64,000 nucleotides of DNA, taken from positions 5,157,001 through 5,221,000 of the forward strand of contig NZ_CP121648.1 in the NCBI RefSeq assembly GCF_029714205.1. The letters are read 5' to 3'. Positions 16,447 through 24,122 of the stretch are shown here, piece by piece. A model generated the notes under the pieces. The model ran no database searches. It was not told where the DNA came from and saw only the letters and a list, made by a program, of their open reading frames with translations. Source of the DNA: Methylobacterium sp. CB376. Its GTDB lineage: Bacteria; Pseudomonadota; Alphaproteobacteria; Rhizobiales; Beijerinckiaceae. Each line of letters begins with the position of its first letter. Position 1 is the first letter of the stretch. A program made the translations under genes and the position numbers.

Positions 16447-16892
16447 GTGCCGATCCGACCCGAGCACCGCGGCTTCGACCCGATCGACTGGCCCCAGCTC
16501 TCCGACGTGATCCGCTTCCGGTCCGCCGGAGGGCGCTGCGAGGGCTGCGGGCGGCCCCACCTGCAACGGGTCGCCTTCAGGGCGGGCGCTGGTTCGACGC
16601 CGCGACCGAGATGCGGCGCGACGGGCGAGGCCGCATCCTGCGCAGCCGCATGCTCCCGGAGGACCTGCTCCACACCGTCCGGTTCACCCGCGTGGTCCTG
16701 GCGACGGCGCACCTCAACCACGACACGGCCGACGGCGCGCCCGGCAACCTCGCCGCCTCCTGCCAGCGCTGGCACATGCTGCACGACCGGCCCGAGCACC
16801 AGCGGCGGCGCCGGTTCACCCTGTTCAGCCGCAAGGCGGCCGGCCATCTGTTCCATGGGCTCTACCCGGGTAGATGGGACACCATAGAATGA
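16447..16892 (+). pseudogene. HNH-nuclease-like zinc protein, frameshifted
   Basis: The first frame, from a GTG at 16447, reads RPEHRGFDPIDWPQLSDVIR and CEGCGRPH, the first zinc pair. After a shift at 16580-16590 the second frame continues with FDAATEMRRDGRGRILRSRM, LATAHLNHD (the HNH-like His-Asn-His) and a second site where the usual CxxC is reduced to CQRW. One frame break plus a lost cysteine point to decay rather than sequencing error alone. Intact relatives are about 145 residues. Confidence 0.6.
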
Positions 16893-17009
16893 GCGTAGCA
16901 GGTGTCGTTGGCCCGATAGGCTCGGCATCCCTACTTTAAATGGCTGATGCGCAACGCACTCCAGGAGAACACGCTGCAAATCTGATTATAACAAATTTGT
17001 AGGCGAGCC

Positions 17010-17225
17010 ATGTCCGTGCACTATCTACGGCCGTCGCCAAAGAAAGAGGCGCCTCAGTGGGCCGCTCTTGTTGCCGTTGCAGCCTTCGCGTATTTCGAGT
17101 TCGAGGTACTTAGGCCCACAGTGCAGAAAATGGGTCGGGAGGCTTATGTTGAAATCATGCACCTGTCAGAGGAAATGTTCTGCATGGGAACCGCGGCGAG
17201 CAGTGCTGCTTTCTGCGGTCACTAA
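17010..17225 (+). CDS. Small hypothetical membrane-associated protein
   Basis: 71 residues with one moderately hydrophobic stretch (QWAALVAVAAFAYFEFEVL) after a basic N-terminus, then a helical segment (KMGREAYVEIMHLSEEMFC). Two Cys lie near the C-terminus. The ribosome site is weak (GGCGAG). Composition is less GC-rich than the core, as for the other short genes here. No family recognised. Confidence 0.4.
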   Translation: MSVHYLRPSPKKEAPQWAALVAVAAFAYFEFEVLRPTVQKMGREAYVEIMHLSEEMFCMGTAASSAAFCGH

Positions 17226-17277
17226 AACGCAAGTTTCCGTCGGTGGGCGGTAGCATACAGGGCTGTACATCACCCTC

Positions 17278-17500
17278 ATGTCCAAGGCCGTCACCGACGA
17301 GCGTGTGAACGCCGCAGTCTCCGGCTACCTCGACGATCCCACGCCGGGACTGCGCCTGATCGCCGAAGGCGTCGCCGTGGACCTCGCGGCGGTGATCCTT
17401 GCGAACATCCACGCCCGGGGGGCTGGTCCTGACGAACGCCCTTGAGGCGCAGCGACGGATGGCGGTGCGCGCGGCCATCCTACTGGCGCGGGCCGGTTGA
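17278..17500 (+). pseudogene. Short hypothetical broken at a G6 run
   Basis: From ATG 17278 the frame reads SKAVTDERVNAAVSGYLDD and LRLIAEGVAVDLAAVILAN, and then reaches a stop at 17443. If one base is removed or added at the run of six G (17417-17422) the sequence continues naturally as LVLTNALEAQRRMAVRAAIL and LARAG to a stop at about 17500. Either the gene carries a homopolymer indel or the base count is wrong. Function unknown. Confidence 0.4.
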
Positions 17501-17623
17501 GCGAGACAATCACGCCCTCGCTCCCGACCCTCATGGAGGGCGCTCTCACCCGAATGAGTGATGAAAGCTTGGCCTTTTGGGCATACACCAAGTCCAGCGC
17601 TCGCCACCCAAGGAAGCCGTGCG

Positions 17624-17797
17624 ATGGATGCCAATCTCAGGACCGTTCTGTCCTTCGCCGCCGTGTACGCGGTCATCGCCATCGCCCTGCTCGCCGCACA
17701 GCCGATTGCTGGTGCAACTCAGACGGCGGATGCGGCCGGCAACTTCGAAGCACCTGTGAGCCGCTGGTTGCACGTCGTGATCGCCTCGGCCGAGTAG
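17624..17797 (+). CDS. Short exported peptide
   Basis: 57 residues. I place the start at 17624 because AAGGAAG precedes it; an upstream ATG at 17558 lacks a ribosome site. The N-terminal 30 residues form a signal peptide or single span (VLSFAAVYAVIAIALLAA, then a GATQ cleavage-like end), leaving a tiny mature part, FEAPVSRWLHVVIASAE. No family recognised. Confidence 0.45.
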   Translation: MDANLRTVLSFAAVYAVIAIALLAAQPIAGATQTADAAGNFEAPVSRWLHVVIASAE

Positions 17798-17814
17798 CGA
17801 CGATCACGGTCCTT

Positions 17815-18186
17815 CCGGGGGGCCGGCTGATACGCGCACGCAATCCCCGCCGCGCCTGCGACGAGCAGGGCCGCGAGATACCACCGCCCACGATCGGCTG
17901 GCCCCGGTCCGAGGAGGGCGACCGCACGGCCTTCGTGCACTGCAACGCGACCGATTGCGGCCACGAGGCGACGATCAGCACGGACCGCTTCCCGGCCGAC
18001 TTGCCCTTTCTCGACATCGCCCTGCGGGTGCGCTGCTCGGCCTGCGGCGCGAAGCCGGTCGGCGTGGTGCGCGACATGCTGGGCGTCTACGCCCGGCTGC
18101 ACGCGAAATACAGCTGGGGCATGCGTGTCCGGCCCGCTACCGGCGAGTTATCGCGTCGTAGGGTGGGACGTGCCGTGGCCGGATGA
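17815..18186 (+). CDS. Zinc-ribbon-like hypothetical, start unclear
   Basis: The frame shows a coherent protein with CNATDC (Cys-x4-Cys) and CSACG (Cys-x2-Cys) about 35 residues apart, framing RFPADLPFLDIALRVR; this is a probable four-cysteine zinc site. It ends KYSWGMRVRPATGELSRR. No ATG, GTG or TTG with a ribosome site lies at the expected start, so the 5' end given is approximate and the gene may be truncated. Similar zinc-ribbon hypotheticals are frequent in methylobacteria. Confidence 0.45.
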   Translation, partial: PGGRLIRARNPRRACDEQGREIPPPTIGWPRSEEGDRTAFVHCNATDCGHEATISTDRFPADLPFLDIALRVRCSACGAKPVGVVRDMLGVYARLHAKYSWGMRVRPATGELSRRRVGRAVAG

Positions 18187-18245
18187 GGGCGGCCGCACCG
18201 CTTAAGGGGGACACGGACGCTGCCCTTCTCGTATTCAGGCGAGAA

Positions 18246-18608
18246 CTACCTCAAGCTCAACTCGCTCGCCCGAGTGTCCAAGAAAGCGGTGATGTTCTTG
18301 ATCCGGTTCAACGCCTCCTGCTGTGTGCAGGTGTTCACGTCCGACCCGTAGAACAGGAGTCCGTACCGCCTCCGTATGGCACAGTCAGTCTGGGTTAACA
18401 GTATGAACGCGGCCATCAGCACGATCGCTATCCAAATCGGCCGCCTCGCTGTCAGATGAAGCATGCCGATCGGCATAACCAGAACTGATCTTAATTCGGC
18501 ACCCTTCTTAGGTCTTCGCTGGCGTGCGGAAAAGGCATCCTGATTTGCCTCACGGTTGGCAAGTAGCCTTTCCAGGCGCAGCACTGCACGATTTCGTATG
18601 CGCAGCAT
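18246..18608 (-). CDS. Hypothetical protein with one membrane span
   Basis: 120 residues from the ATG at 18608, chosen because AAGGA precedes it by 8 bases. The N-terminal half is basic, RLERLLANREANQDAFSARQ; then one hydrophobic span, RRPIWIAIVLMAAFILL; then a polar tail with two Cys, CTQQEALNRIKNITAFLDTR. AT-rich codon use compared with the neighbours. Family not recognised; possibly horizontally acquired. Confidence 0.4.
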   Translation of the reverse strand: MLRIRNRAVLRLERLLANREANQDAFSARQRRPKKGAELRSVLVMPIGMLHLTARRPIWIAIVLMAAFILLTQTDCAIRRRYGLLFYGSDVNTCTQQEALNRIKNITAFLDTRASELSLR

Positions 18609-18810
18609 AGGGAGCGTCCTTCTCTCCCGTAGCATAAAACGCGACCACCTCTTAAATGCGGCTGTACTTGCGCGTAAAACTGCGACGTTTTATTTTGCAT
18701 TAAGTTCGATTTAAGTTCACCAAATGGCCGCGGGCATCTTGCCGGCGCCAACGGGGACCCAGATAGGCACAACATTAGGGATGCCGCTTCAGGCCCGCAC
18801 ATTGATCCAG

Positions 18811-18848
18811 GATAGAAAAGGCCCGCCGCTACCGGAGCTGAGCGGGCC
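18811..18848 (-). terminator. Rho-independent terminator (minus strand)
   Basis: Stem GGCCCGC / GCGGGCC (18820-18826 with 18842-18848) followed, on the minus strand, by a U-rich tail from AAAA at 18816-18819. It lies about 140 bases beyond the stop of the double-glycine peptide gene and would end that transcript before the next minus-strand gene. Confidence 0.6.
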
Positions 18849-18985
18849 GAAGATGTCCCCAACACGATTGAGAGCTTCTAACAGAACCAGGGTTGGCGCC
18901 TTAGCGGCCGCGCCGAGCTCACGGGTGTCCTGTTCGTGTTGCGCTCGGGCACGCCATGAGAAGTCTGCTATTGCAACTGTTTTGC

Positions 18986-19198
18986 TCAGTCTGTTCCTTT
19001 CGTCAGTTGCTGCGATATTTGGCCAAACATCTGCACAGGATCGCTCTGTCCTGCCGTAGAATTTGATGATATTCCTAAGATCCTCTTGAAGAACCCGCCC
19101 GCAATTCCATCAAGTTCTTCATCGGTCAAGAGCCCGATCTCCTCTGACGTTCTGATTTGCTTTGACGTTGAAGCGCGGTCCTGTTGGCACGTGTTCAT
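18986..19198 (-). CDS. Double-glycine leader peptide, bacteriocin-like
   Basis: 70 residues from the ATG at 19198, with GGGAG about 7 bases upstream. The leader part ends LLTDEELDGIAGG, a textbook double-glycine motif (hydrophobic positions, acidic pair, Gly-Gly) used by C39-peptidase ABC exporters. The predicted 35-residue core starts FFKRILGISSNSTAGQSDPV and continues MFGQISQQLTKGTD, with no Cys. Low GC relative to the core and its own terminator support an independent unit. No C39 transporter, modification enzyme or immunity gene is visible in the window, so export would need a distant partner. A bacteriocin, a signalling peptide, or a leader-bearing orphan are all possible. Confidence 0.6.
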   Translation of the reverse strand: MNTCQQDRASTSKQIRTSEEIGLLTDEELDGIAGGFFKRILGISSNSTAGQSDPVQMFGQISQQLTKGTD

Positions 19199-19527
19199 GG
19201 GGCATCTCCCTCGCGGGTTGGCTGCCTCTCCGGCTGGGCTCCGCCGTGGTGTTGAGGACAGCCTGAAGCCCGCCAACCAGAAATCTGTGCGCGGCTGCAC
19301 AGAGCCGGTTCCGGGGGCACGTGGCTCTACCACCGCCCGCAAATTGTCAGAGACGAGGGGCTTGGCTCTGCCCCTCGAACGCGCCAGCCTAGTTTGGTTA
19401 AAACCTAAGGAGCATCGTGCACCCGCACACCCGGGGCGATCAAGCGCCATCGCCTTCGAGCCGAACCCGAAACTCGTTCGGCTTGGCCGCGGGAGGGCCG
19501 CTACAGGTGGGAGGCCGACGCAGAACG

Positions 19528-19872
19528 ATGCATGATCGTCCGATCGCGTCGGTCACGAGGGCCACACCGTCGATGAGCCTGCGGTCCCAGTACGAGCAAG
19601 CCGTGCGCGACTTGCGCGAGCACGCGGCTGAGATGCGCCGCCGCGGCGCCTCCGCCGAGGCCATCGCGCGGGCGATGCACGCGGAGCGCAGGCGACTGGC
19701 CTCCCTGTTCAAGGAGCAGACCCCCGAGCCGCACCGGACCCGCATCTACGAGCGCACGGTGAGGGTCTACGGGAACGAGATCGGCCCCTCGATCGAGTCC
19801 CTGCGCGCGATGGGCAAGTCGTGGGAGGCGATCATCGAGAGCGCGACGCGTCCGGGGCCGCCCGTCGAGTGA
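19528..19872 (+). CDS. Hypothetical helical protein, 114 aa
   Basis: From the ATG at 19528 (GGGAGG about 13 bases upstream) or an internal ATG at 19573. The sequence is natural and helical: SLRSQYEQAVRDLREHAAEM, ASAEAIARAMHAERRRLASL, RTRIYERTVRVYGNEIGPSI, then ESLRAMGKSWEAIIESATRP. No signal or membrane segment. It faces the phage-like remnant on the opposite strand across about 35 bases. I do not recognise a named family; the region suggests a mobile-element cargo gene. Confidence 0.5.
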   Translation: MHDRPIASVTRATPSMSLRSQYEQAVRDLREHAAEMRRRGASAEAIARAMHAERRRLASLFKEQTPEPHRTRIYERTVRVYGNEIGPSIESLRAMGKSWEAIIESATRPGPPVE

Positions 19873-19904
19873 GGACCCGAACAGGCGAACGCAGGGTAGG
19901 GCGA

Positions 19905-20646
19905 GGTTGACGACCAAGCTCGGGCCTCGCAGAGCACCACTCGAAGGCCCATTTTCGGGCAGCCCGCGCCGGAAGCGCGCGGCGGACCAGCCGCTGCTCC
20001 CGATCCGGGTGTGCAGTGTCCAGACGGGCGCCGCCTTGATCGAGATGTCGACCTGCCTGCGCTGGGTGATCGAGACGTCCTTGAACAGGTCGTCCATCGC
20101 GGCGCGGGCGCGCGTCCCGGTCGGGACCCGACCATGGTGATGGGCAGGTGGCCATTGCCGCCGGCCGAGGCCCCCGCGCCGTCGAAGCGCCGGCCCCCCA
20201 TGTCGTCGCCGATCCGGCGCGCCGCGGGTCGGCCCGGCGGCGGGTCGTTGACAACCTCGCCGTCGCGCAGGCGCGAGTAGCCGCCCGACCTGGACTTGAA
20301 CTGCGCGATCCCGAACGCCCCCGAGCGCGAGTTCGCCGAGGTGGGGCCGCCGCGGGCCTCCACGGCCGAACAGCGCGCCACCAGGGCCTTCGCGCCCAGC
20401 GCCGAGGCGCCGCCCTTCGCCAGCACGTCGACCGCGTGTTGCTGCTGCTTCGCCGTCCACCAGCCCCCGGCGCACGGAACGCCGCCGACCTTCTCGACGG
20501 CCTGACCGACCTCGGTCCAGTCCTTCTTGAACGACTTGACGCTGTCGTCCTTGGCGACGCGGGTCAGTGCCCCCCTGAAGCTTCGCGAGCGGCGCCGAGA
20601 CCTGGTCGTCAACGCCGTTCCGAAATCGCTGGCTCCCGCCAGTCAT
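19905..20646 (-). pseudogene. Phage tail tape-measure / lysozyme-like remnant, multiply frameshifted
   Basis: Pieces in two frames join into a recognisable order. First RFRNGVDDQVSAPLAKLQG (the start of a tape-measure protein), then TRVAKDDSVKSFKKDWTEVG, GGWWTAKQQQHAVDVLAKGG and VEARGGPTSANSRSGAFGIA (a peptidoglycan-hydrolase-like segment), then GNGHLPITMVG, and finally MDDLFKDVSITQRRQVDISI. Shifts lie near 20575 and 20125. Intact tape-measure proteins are several times longer, so most of the gene is gone. No other structural phage gene is seen in the window. The assignment is by remembered family pattern and is moderate. Confidence 0.45.
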
Positions 20647-20778
20647 CTACATAACCTTAGATTGCAAGTTTTGGCCAGATTAGGTTGCGTTTGTGTGCTT
20701 GCGAATCGGCCTGATCTTACCTTGAATTTTCTGCGAGTTAGTCGCACGATAAGCTGCCGACCGAAGAGGAGGGCTGAG

Positions 20779-21216
20779 ATGAGTGCCGGTCAAGCTAATG
20801 CGCTGGCAGGTAGCGCAGACCTCATCGAGGTGACATCCGGGCTCGTAGCTGCGTACGTCGCCCACAACTCTGTCGCGCCTTCCCAGGTGCCCACACTCCT
20901 TAGTCAGGTGCACGCGGCGCTGGTTGGTCTGCACAGGCCGCCCGCGCAGGAACTTGCCAAGCCGGTTCCGCCGGTCCCGATTAAGAAGACGGTGACGCCG
21001 GACGCGATCATCAGCCTGGAAGACGGCAGGCCCTACAAGTCGCTCAAGCGCCACCTCTCCAGCCGCGGCATCACCCCCGACCAGTACCGCCAGAAATGGG
21101 GCCTGCCGCCCGACTACCCGATGGTGGCGGCGAACTACGCCGCGCAGCGCTCCGAGCTTGCCAAGAGCATCGGCCTCGGCCAGTCCCGCCGCGCCGCGGG
21201 CCAGAAGGGCAAGTAG
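20779..21216 (+). CDS. MucR/Ros-family regulator with an incomplete zinc site
   Basis: 145 residues; GAGGAGGG stands just before the ATG. The N-terminal half, IEVTSGLVAAYVAHNSVAPS, is the oligomerisation region. The C-terminal half matches the MucR DNA-binding domain: KTVTPDAIISLEDGRPYKSL, KRHLSSRGITPDQYRQKWGL, PPDYPMVAANYAAQRSELAK. In Ros-type members the first positions are CLxCG and the helix ends HxTHH. Here both cysteines are replaced (ISLED) and one histidine is Arg/Gly. Some Mesorhizobium relatives fold without zinc, so it may still bind AT-rich DNA. Possibly a silencer of the foreign DNA around it. Confidence 0.82.
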   Translation: MSAGQANALAGSADLIEVTSGLVAAYVAHNSVAPSQVPTLLSQVHAALVGLHRPPAQELAKPVPPVPIKKTVTPDAIISLEDGRPYKSLKRHLSSRGITPDQYRQKWGLPPDYPMVAANYAAQRSELAKSIGLGQSRRAAGQKGK

Positions 21217-21339
21217 GCGGGACCCGCCCGATCGTCAGTGGGGTCGCGGCCCGCCTCGGGGCCCGTCGCCACGACCTCCGTCCGCGACAGGTCCTTCCGG
21301 CGCGGGGACTGCCGGCTCGCGGGCGTGTGCGAGACCCTC

Positions 21340-21500
21340 TGGTCCGGAACGCCCTGCGCGAGGCCGCCCACCGCGGCTTGGTGCCTATCGAGGAGCGCGC
21401 GATCAGCGGCTGGCGGAACGACACGAACGTGGTGCGCCTGGTCTCGGAGGAGTGGCGCTCCTGGCTGCGCCTCGCCAGAGGCCGGCAGGTGCCCGCCCCG
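21340..21500 (+). pseudogene. Fragment of a winged-helix-like hypothetical
   Basis: A stretch of about 50 residues, ALREAAHRGLVPIEERAISG then WRNDTNVVRLVSEEWRSWLR, looks like the recognition helix and wing of a small HTH protein of mobile regions. No start, ribosome site or matching upstream half exists in this frame, and the downstream sequence is not coherent. Weak call. Confidence 0.28.
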
Positions 21501-22083
21501 ATGCTCCGTTGGCCCGTCGACCAGGGCGCCCGTAGGCCGGCCACCTCGCCCGCGGGCGCGAGCAGACCGGGCTCTCTCGCGAGGCCGCCGTCCAACGCGT
21601 CACCTTGCTGAAGAGGCTGGCGCTCGCTGGCGCCGGCGCCACCGATCTGCCGGTCATTCCGCGCTACACGATCCACTGAGGCCCAGACGCACGAACGCCC
21701 GCCGGAGGGTTAGGACCTGTCCGGGCGTCGGGTCACAGGGACTCGTGATGACTACAGCCACCTAACGACCACGGCTGGCGCCTTGTTCCGGCTCGGCAAG
21801 CTCATCTTCAACGATGATTTGTTTATCTACGTCAGGCGCGTGTATCGGCCCTCGCGCGCGTCAGGGCGGCCCATTCGCATAAGATCAAGTACGGGACGCG
21901 TTATGGCGCCTGCGGACAGTTTCCGGAAGCATTCGAGCGCGCCATGAACCGGTCGCCAGTCGAGGGCCAGTTGATCGGCCCTCGGCAGGGCCTCGCGGGC
22001 TGGCGTCTCGACCGTGCTAGACTAGGTGCGCCTGCGCCGGATCCCATCCCCGGCGACGGGCAGCGGGTCGGGTTTCGGCCGTC
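21501..22083. other. Gene-free stretch with probable remnants
   Basis: About 580 bases with no frame I would defend on either strand. Composition changes several times, as expected for a junction of fragments next to the IS end at 22084. Confidence 0.35.
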
Positions 22084-22165
22084 CGGATTCGGCCTTCCGG
22101 CTACCCATGGCAACGGCCATGCAGCAGCCTCGCACTCGGCCCGGTCCAAAATACCGATCGGGTCA
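22084..22165 (+). mobile_element. Solitary right end of the same IS3-family element
   Basis: The last codons of orfB (AFRLPMATAMQ) and the terminal inverted repeat, ending GGTCA at 22165, match the left end of the IS at 11514-11600 with only a few differences. The rest of the element is absent. It is in opposite orientation to the full copy and cuts off the kinase-like fragment to its right. Confidence 0.7.
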
Positions 22166-22505
22166 ACCCGAGCATCACGCCCATGAGCGTCTTGAGCGAG
22201 TGCGGCCACGCCTCGGCGTCTCCAAGCGGTGTGGCCGCCCAGGGATGCTGACGCATGAGCGCGCCCATCATATCGCCACCTTGGAGGAAGGCCGGGGTTG
22301 CCGCTGCTGGCCTCGCCTGCTCACTGGTCGTCACTGAGTAGGCCGCTTCGACGTGCACGTCCCTGTCATTCTGCTGACCGAGGCAGCGGAGAGCGGCGCG
22401 AATCACCTCACCGGCGGTCCGGTACTGCCCGCTCGCGACCTTTTCCGCGATGAAGGTGTTCAGTTCAGTGGTGAGCGACGCAGTGATGGCTGCTTTGGCG
22501 GGCAT
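22101..22505 (-). pseudogene. ParD-like antitoxin fused to a histidine-kinase fragment
   Basis: The first 42 residues are a ribbon-helix-helix ParD start, ITASLTTELNTFIAEKVASG then QYRTAGEVIRAALRCL. ParD normally continues with an antitoxin tail and is followed by parE. Here the tail is replaced, and from about residue 70 the sequence reads GGDMMGALMRQHPWAATPLG then DAEAWPHSLKTLM, the N-terminal signature of PAS-type histidine kinases. That fragment is itself cut at 22165 by the IS end, so the final residues come from the IS. No toxin gene is adjacent. The frame is open throughout and could still make a chimeric protein. Confidence 0.6.
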
Positions 22506-22997
22506 CTTACCAGGGGGTTATGAAGCTTTCTCACCCGGTCAGCTGGCGTCGCCTCACCCGAAACCCTGGTGGCAGTGATCCACGCGAGTGTGGCTGACGA
22601 CCAATCGCCACGGGCGTTCTGGCGGTTTCGCCCGACCATTGCTGGACGCAAGTTGGCGTCGTTAACCGCTCCTATGCCGCGACAATGCCCCGGACTCCTC
22701 GCCGTCCGCTGCACGTCAACGCCTTCTCTCAGGCTCCGCAGCATCGTGCCCGGTGACATGGCTGGTTGAGAGCCAGCCAGCGCCCCCACGCGTCACTCAT
22801 TAGCGGGAAGGACGGCTGTAAGGCAGCGTTGGGCGCGAGCGCCGACAGCGCTGCGCCAAGTCCGCCCACCGCACGTGCCAAGCTGGAACGCGCGAATCGG
22901 GATGGAGTTGGGCTGACAGCGGCCGGGGGGCACCCGGCCACATGTGAGCCCCTGACCCTGAGCCGTGAATGGCGGCGCTTGGGGCAGGAGGAGAAAA
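22506..22997. other. Gene-free stretch before the BON gene
   Basis: About 490 bases. Frames on both strands are short and of unnatural composition. The promoter of the BON-domain gene is expected near the right end, where GCAGGAGGAG begins. Confidence 0.35.
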
Positions 22998-23015
22998 ATG
23001 CGAGAGGAGACGCGC

Positions 23016-23978
23016 ATGAGCGACTACGATCGCTGGCGCAACGAGCGCGACCGCTCACGTGAGATGGGCGACCGAGATCGGGACCGTTTCTCCAGCCGCA
23101 GCGACCGCGGTTACGGTGAAGACCGCTACTACGGTCGCGATGATCGTGACTACGGCCAAGGCCGGCACGGCCGCGACGATGACGATTGGCGTCGGCGCGA
23201 ACGCGAGCCCGGTGCGATGGATGTCGCGTTCGGGCGCGGGATGGGCAGCAACTACGAAGGCCGCGACATGTCCGGCCGCGGCCAAGATCGCTCCCGGTAC
23301 ACTGGCGGGGACAACGACTACTACGGCGGCTTCTACGGCGCGGATCAGGGCTATGGCCGTGGCCGGTCCGATCGCCCGAGCCAGGGCGGCTACGGCCGTG
23401 GTGATTACGGCGCACGCGACTACGGACGTGGCGGCTCTCGTGATTACACCCGCTCGTATGATGATCGCGATGTGACCGGCTATCGTGGGGAGCGTGGCTT
23501 CCTTGATCGAGCCGGGGACGAGATCTCGTCGTGGTTCGGAGACGACGAGGCAGCCCGTCGTCGGGAGCGTGATGCCGCACAGGGCGACCAAGGTGCCCAG
23601 CATCACGGAGGCCGGGGTCCTCGCAACTACCAGCGATCAGACGAGCGCATCTGTGATGACGTGAATGACCGCTTGACTGATGATCGACAGGTAGATGCGA
23701 CCGAAATCGAGGTCACGGTTCAAGGCCGCGAGGTCACGCTGAACGGAACGGTCAACAACCGTTACGACAAACGTCGAGCCGAGGACATAGCCGAGTCCGT
23801 GTCAGGCGTCACTCACGTGCAAAACAACCTTCGCGTCCGGCAGAGTTCATCAATGAACACCGGTGGGCTTGGCGGTGAACGAGCCACCTCTAGCACCGGG
23901 CAGCCCTCCACGGCAGGGACAAGCAGCAGCAACTTCAGCGGCGTTGGGATGGGCCGACAAGAGAAAATTGGCACGTAG
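23016..23978 (+). CDS. BON-domain protein with a long Gly/Arg/Tyr/Asp-rich region
   Basis: 320 residues. I prefer ATG 23016 (GAGGAGA 8 bases upstream); ATG 22998, with AGGAGGAG, is an alternative. Residues 1-150 are a low-complexity repeat-like tract rich in DRDR, YGR and RGY. Then comes RAGDEISSWFGDDEAARRRE, typical of stress-related BON proteins, followed by one BON domain (about 210-285: ERICDDVNDRLTDDRQVDAT, VTVQGREVTLNGTV, AESVSGVTHVQNNLRV). BON domains bind phospholipid or act in envelope stress. There is no signal peptide. A terminator follows the stop, so it is a single-gene unit. Confidence 0.8.
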   Translation: MSDYDRWRNERDRSREMGDRDRDRFSSRSDRGYGEDRYYGRDDRDYGQGRHGRDDDDWRRREREPGAMDVAFGRGMGSNYEGRDMSGRGQDRSRYTGGDNDYYGGFYGADQGYGRGRSDRPSQGGYGRGDYGARDYGRGGSRDYTRSYDDRDVTGYRGERGFLDRAGDEISSWFGDDEAARRRERDAAQGDQGAQHHGGRGPRNYQRSDERICDDVNDRLTDDRQVDATEIEVTVQGREVTLNGTVNNRYDKRRAEDIAESVSGVTHVQNNLRVRQSSSMNTGGLGGERATSSTGQPSTAGTSSSNFSGVGMGRQEKIGT

Positions 23979-23992
23979 CATCACACTGGAAT

Positions 23993-24018
23993 GCGGCGGC
24001 CCTATTCGGAGCCGCCGC
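23993..24018 (+). terminator. Terminator-like hairpin after the BON gene
   Basis: GCGGCGGC, ten bases, then GCCGCCGC followed by TTCT, 14 bases beyond the stop. The U-tract is poor but position and stem strength fit transcription termination. Confidence 0.55.
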
Positions 24019-24122
24019 TTCTGGCAGTGAGGGTTGAATCTCGATCCAAAACGCGATGCCGGATCGCGCTGACGCCGCGCGATCGTGGCCAGATCACGAC
24101 CGCACGGAAGCCCGAGGCGTGC

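Noticed and set aside
18724..19059. Plus-strand frame overlapping the double-glycine peptide gene
   Set aside because: No ribosome site, mixed composition, and it runs through the minus-strand terminator hairpin; the peptide gene on the other strand is better supported.
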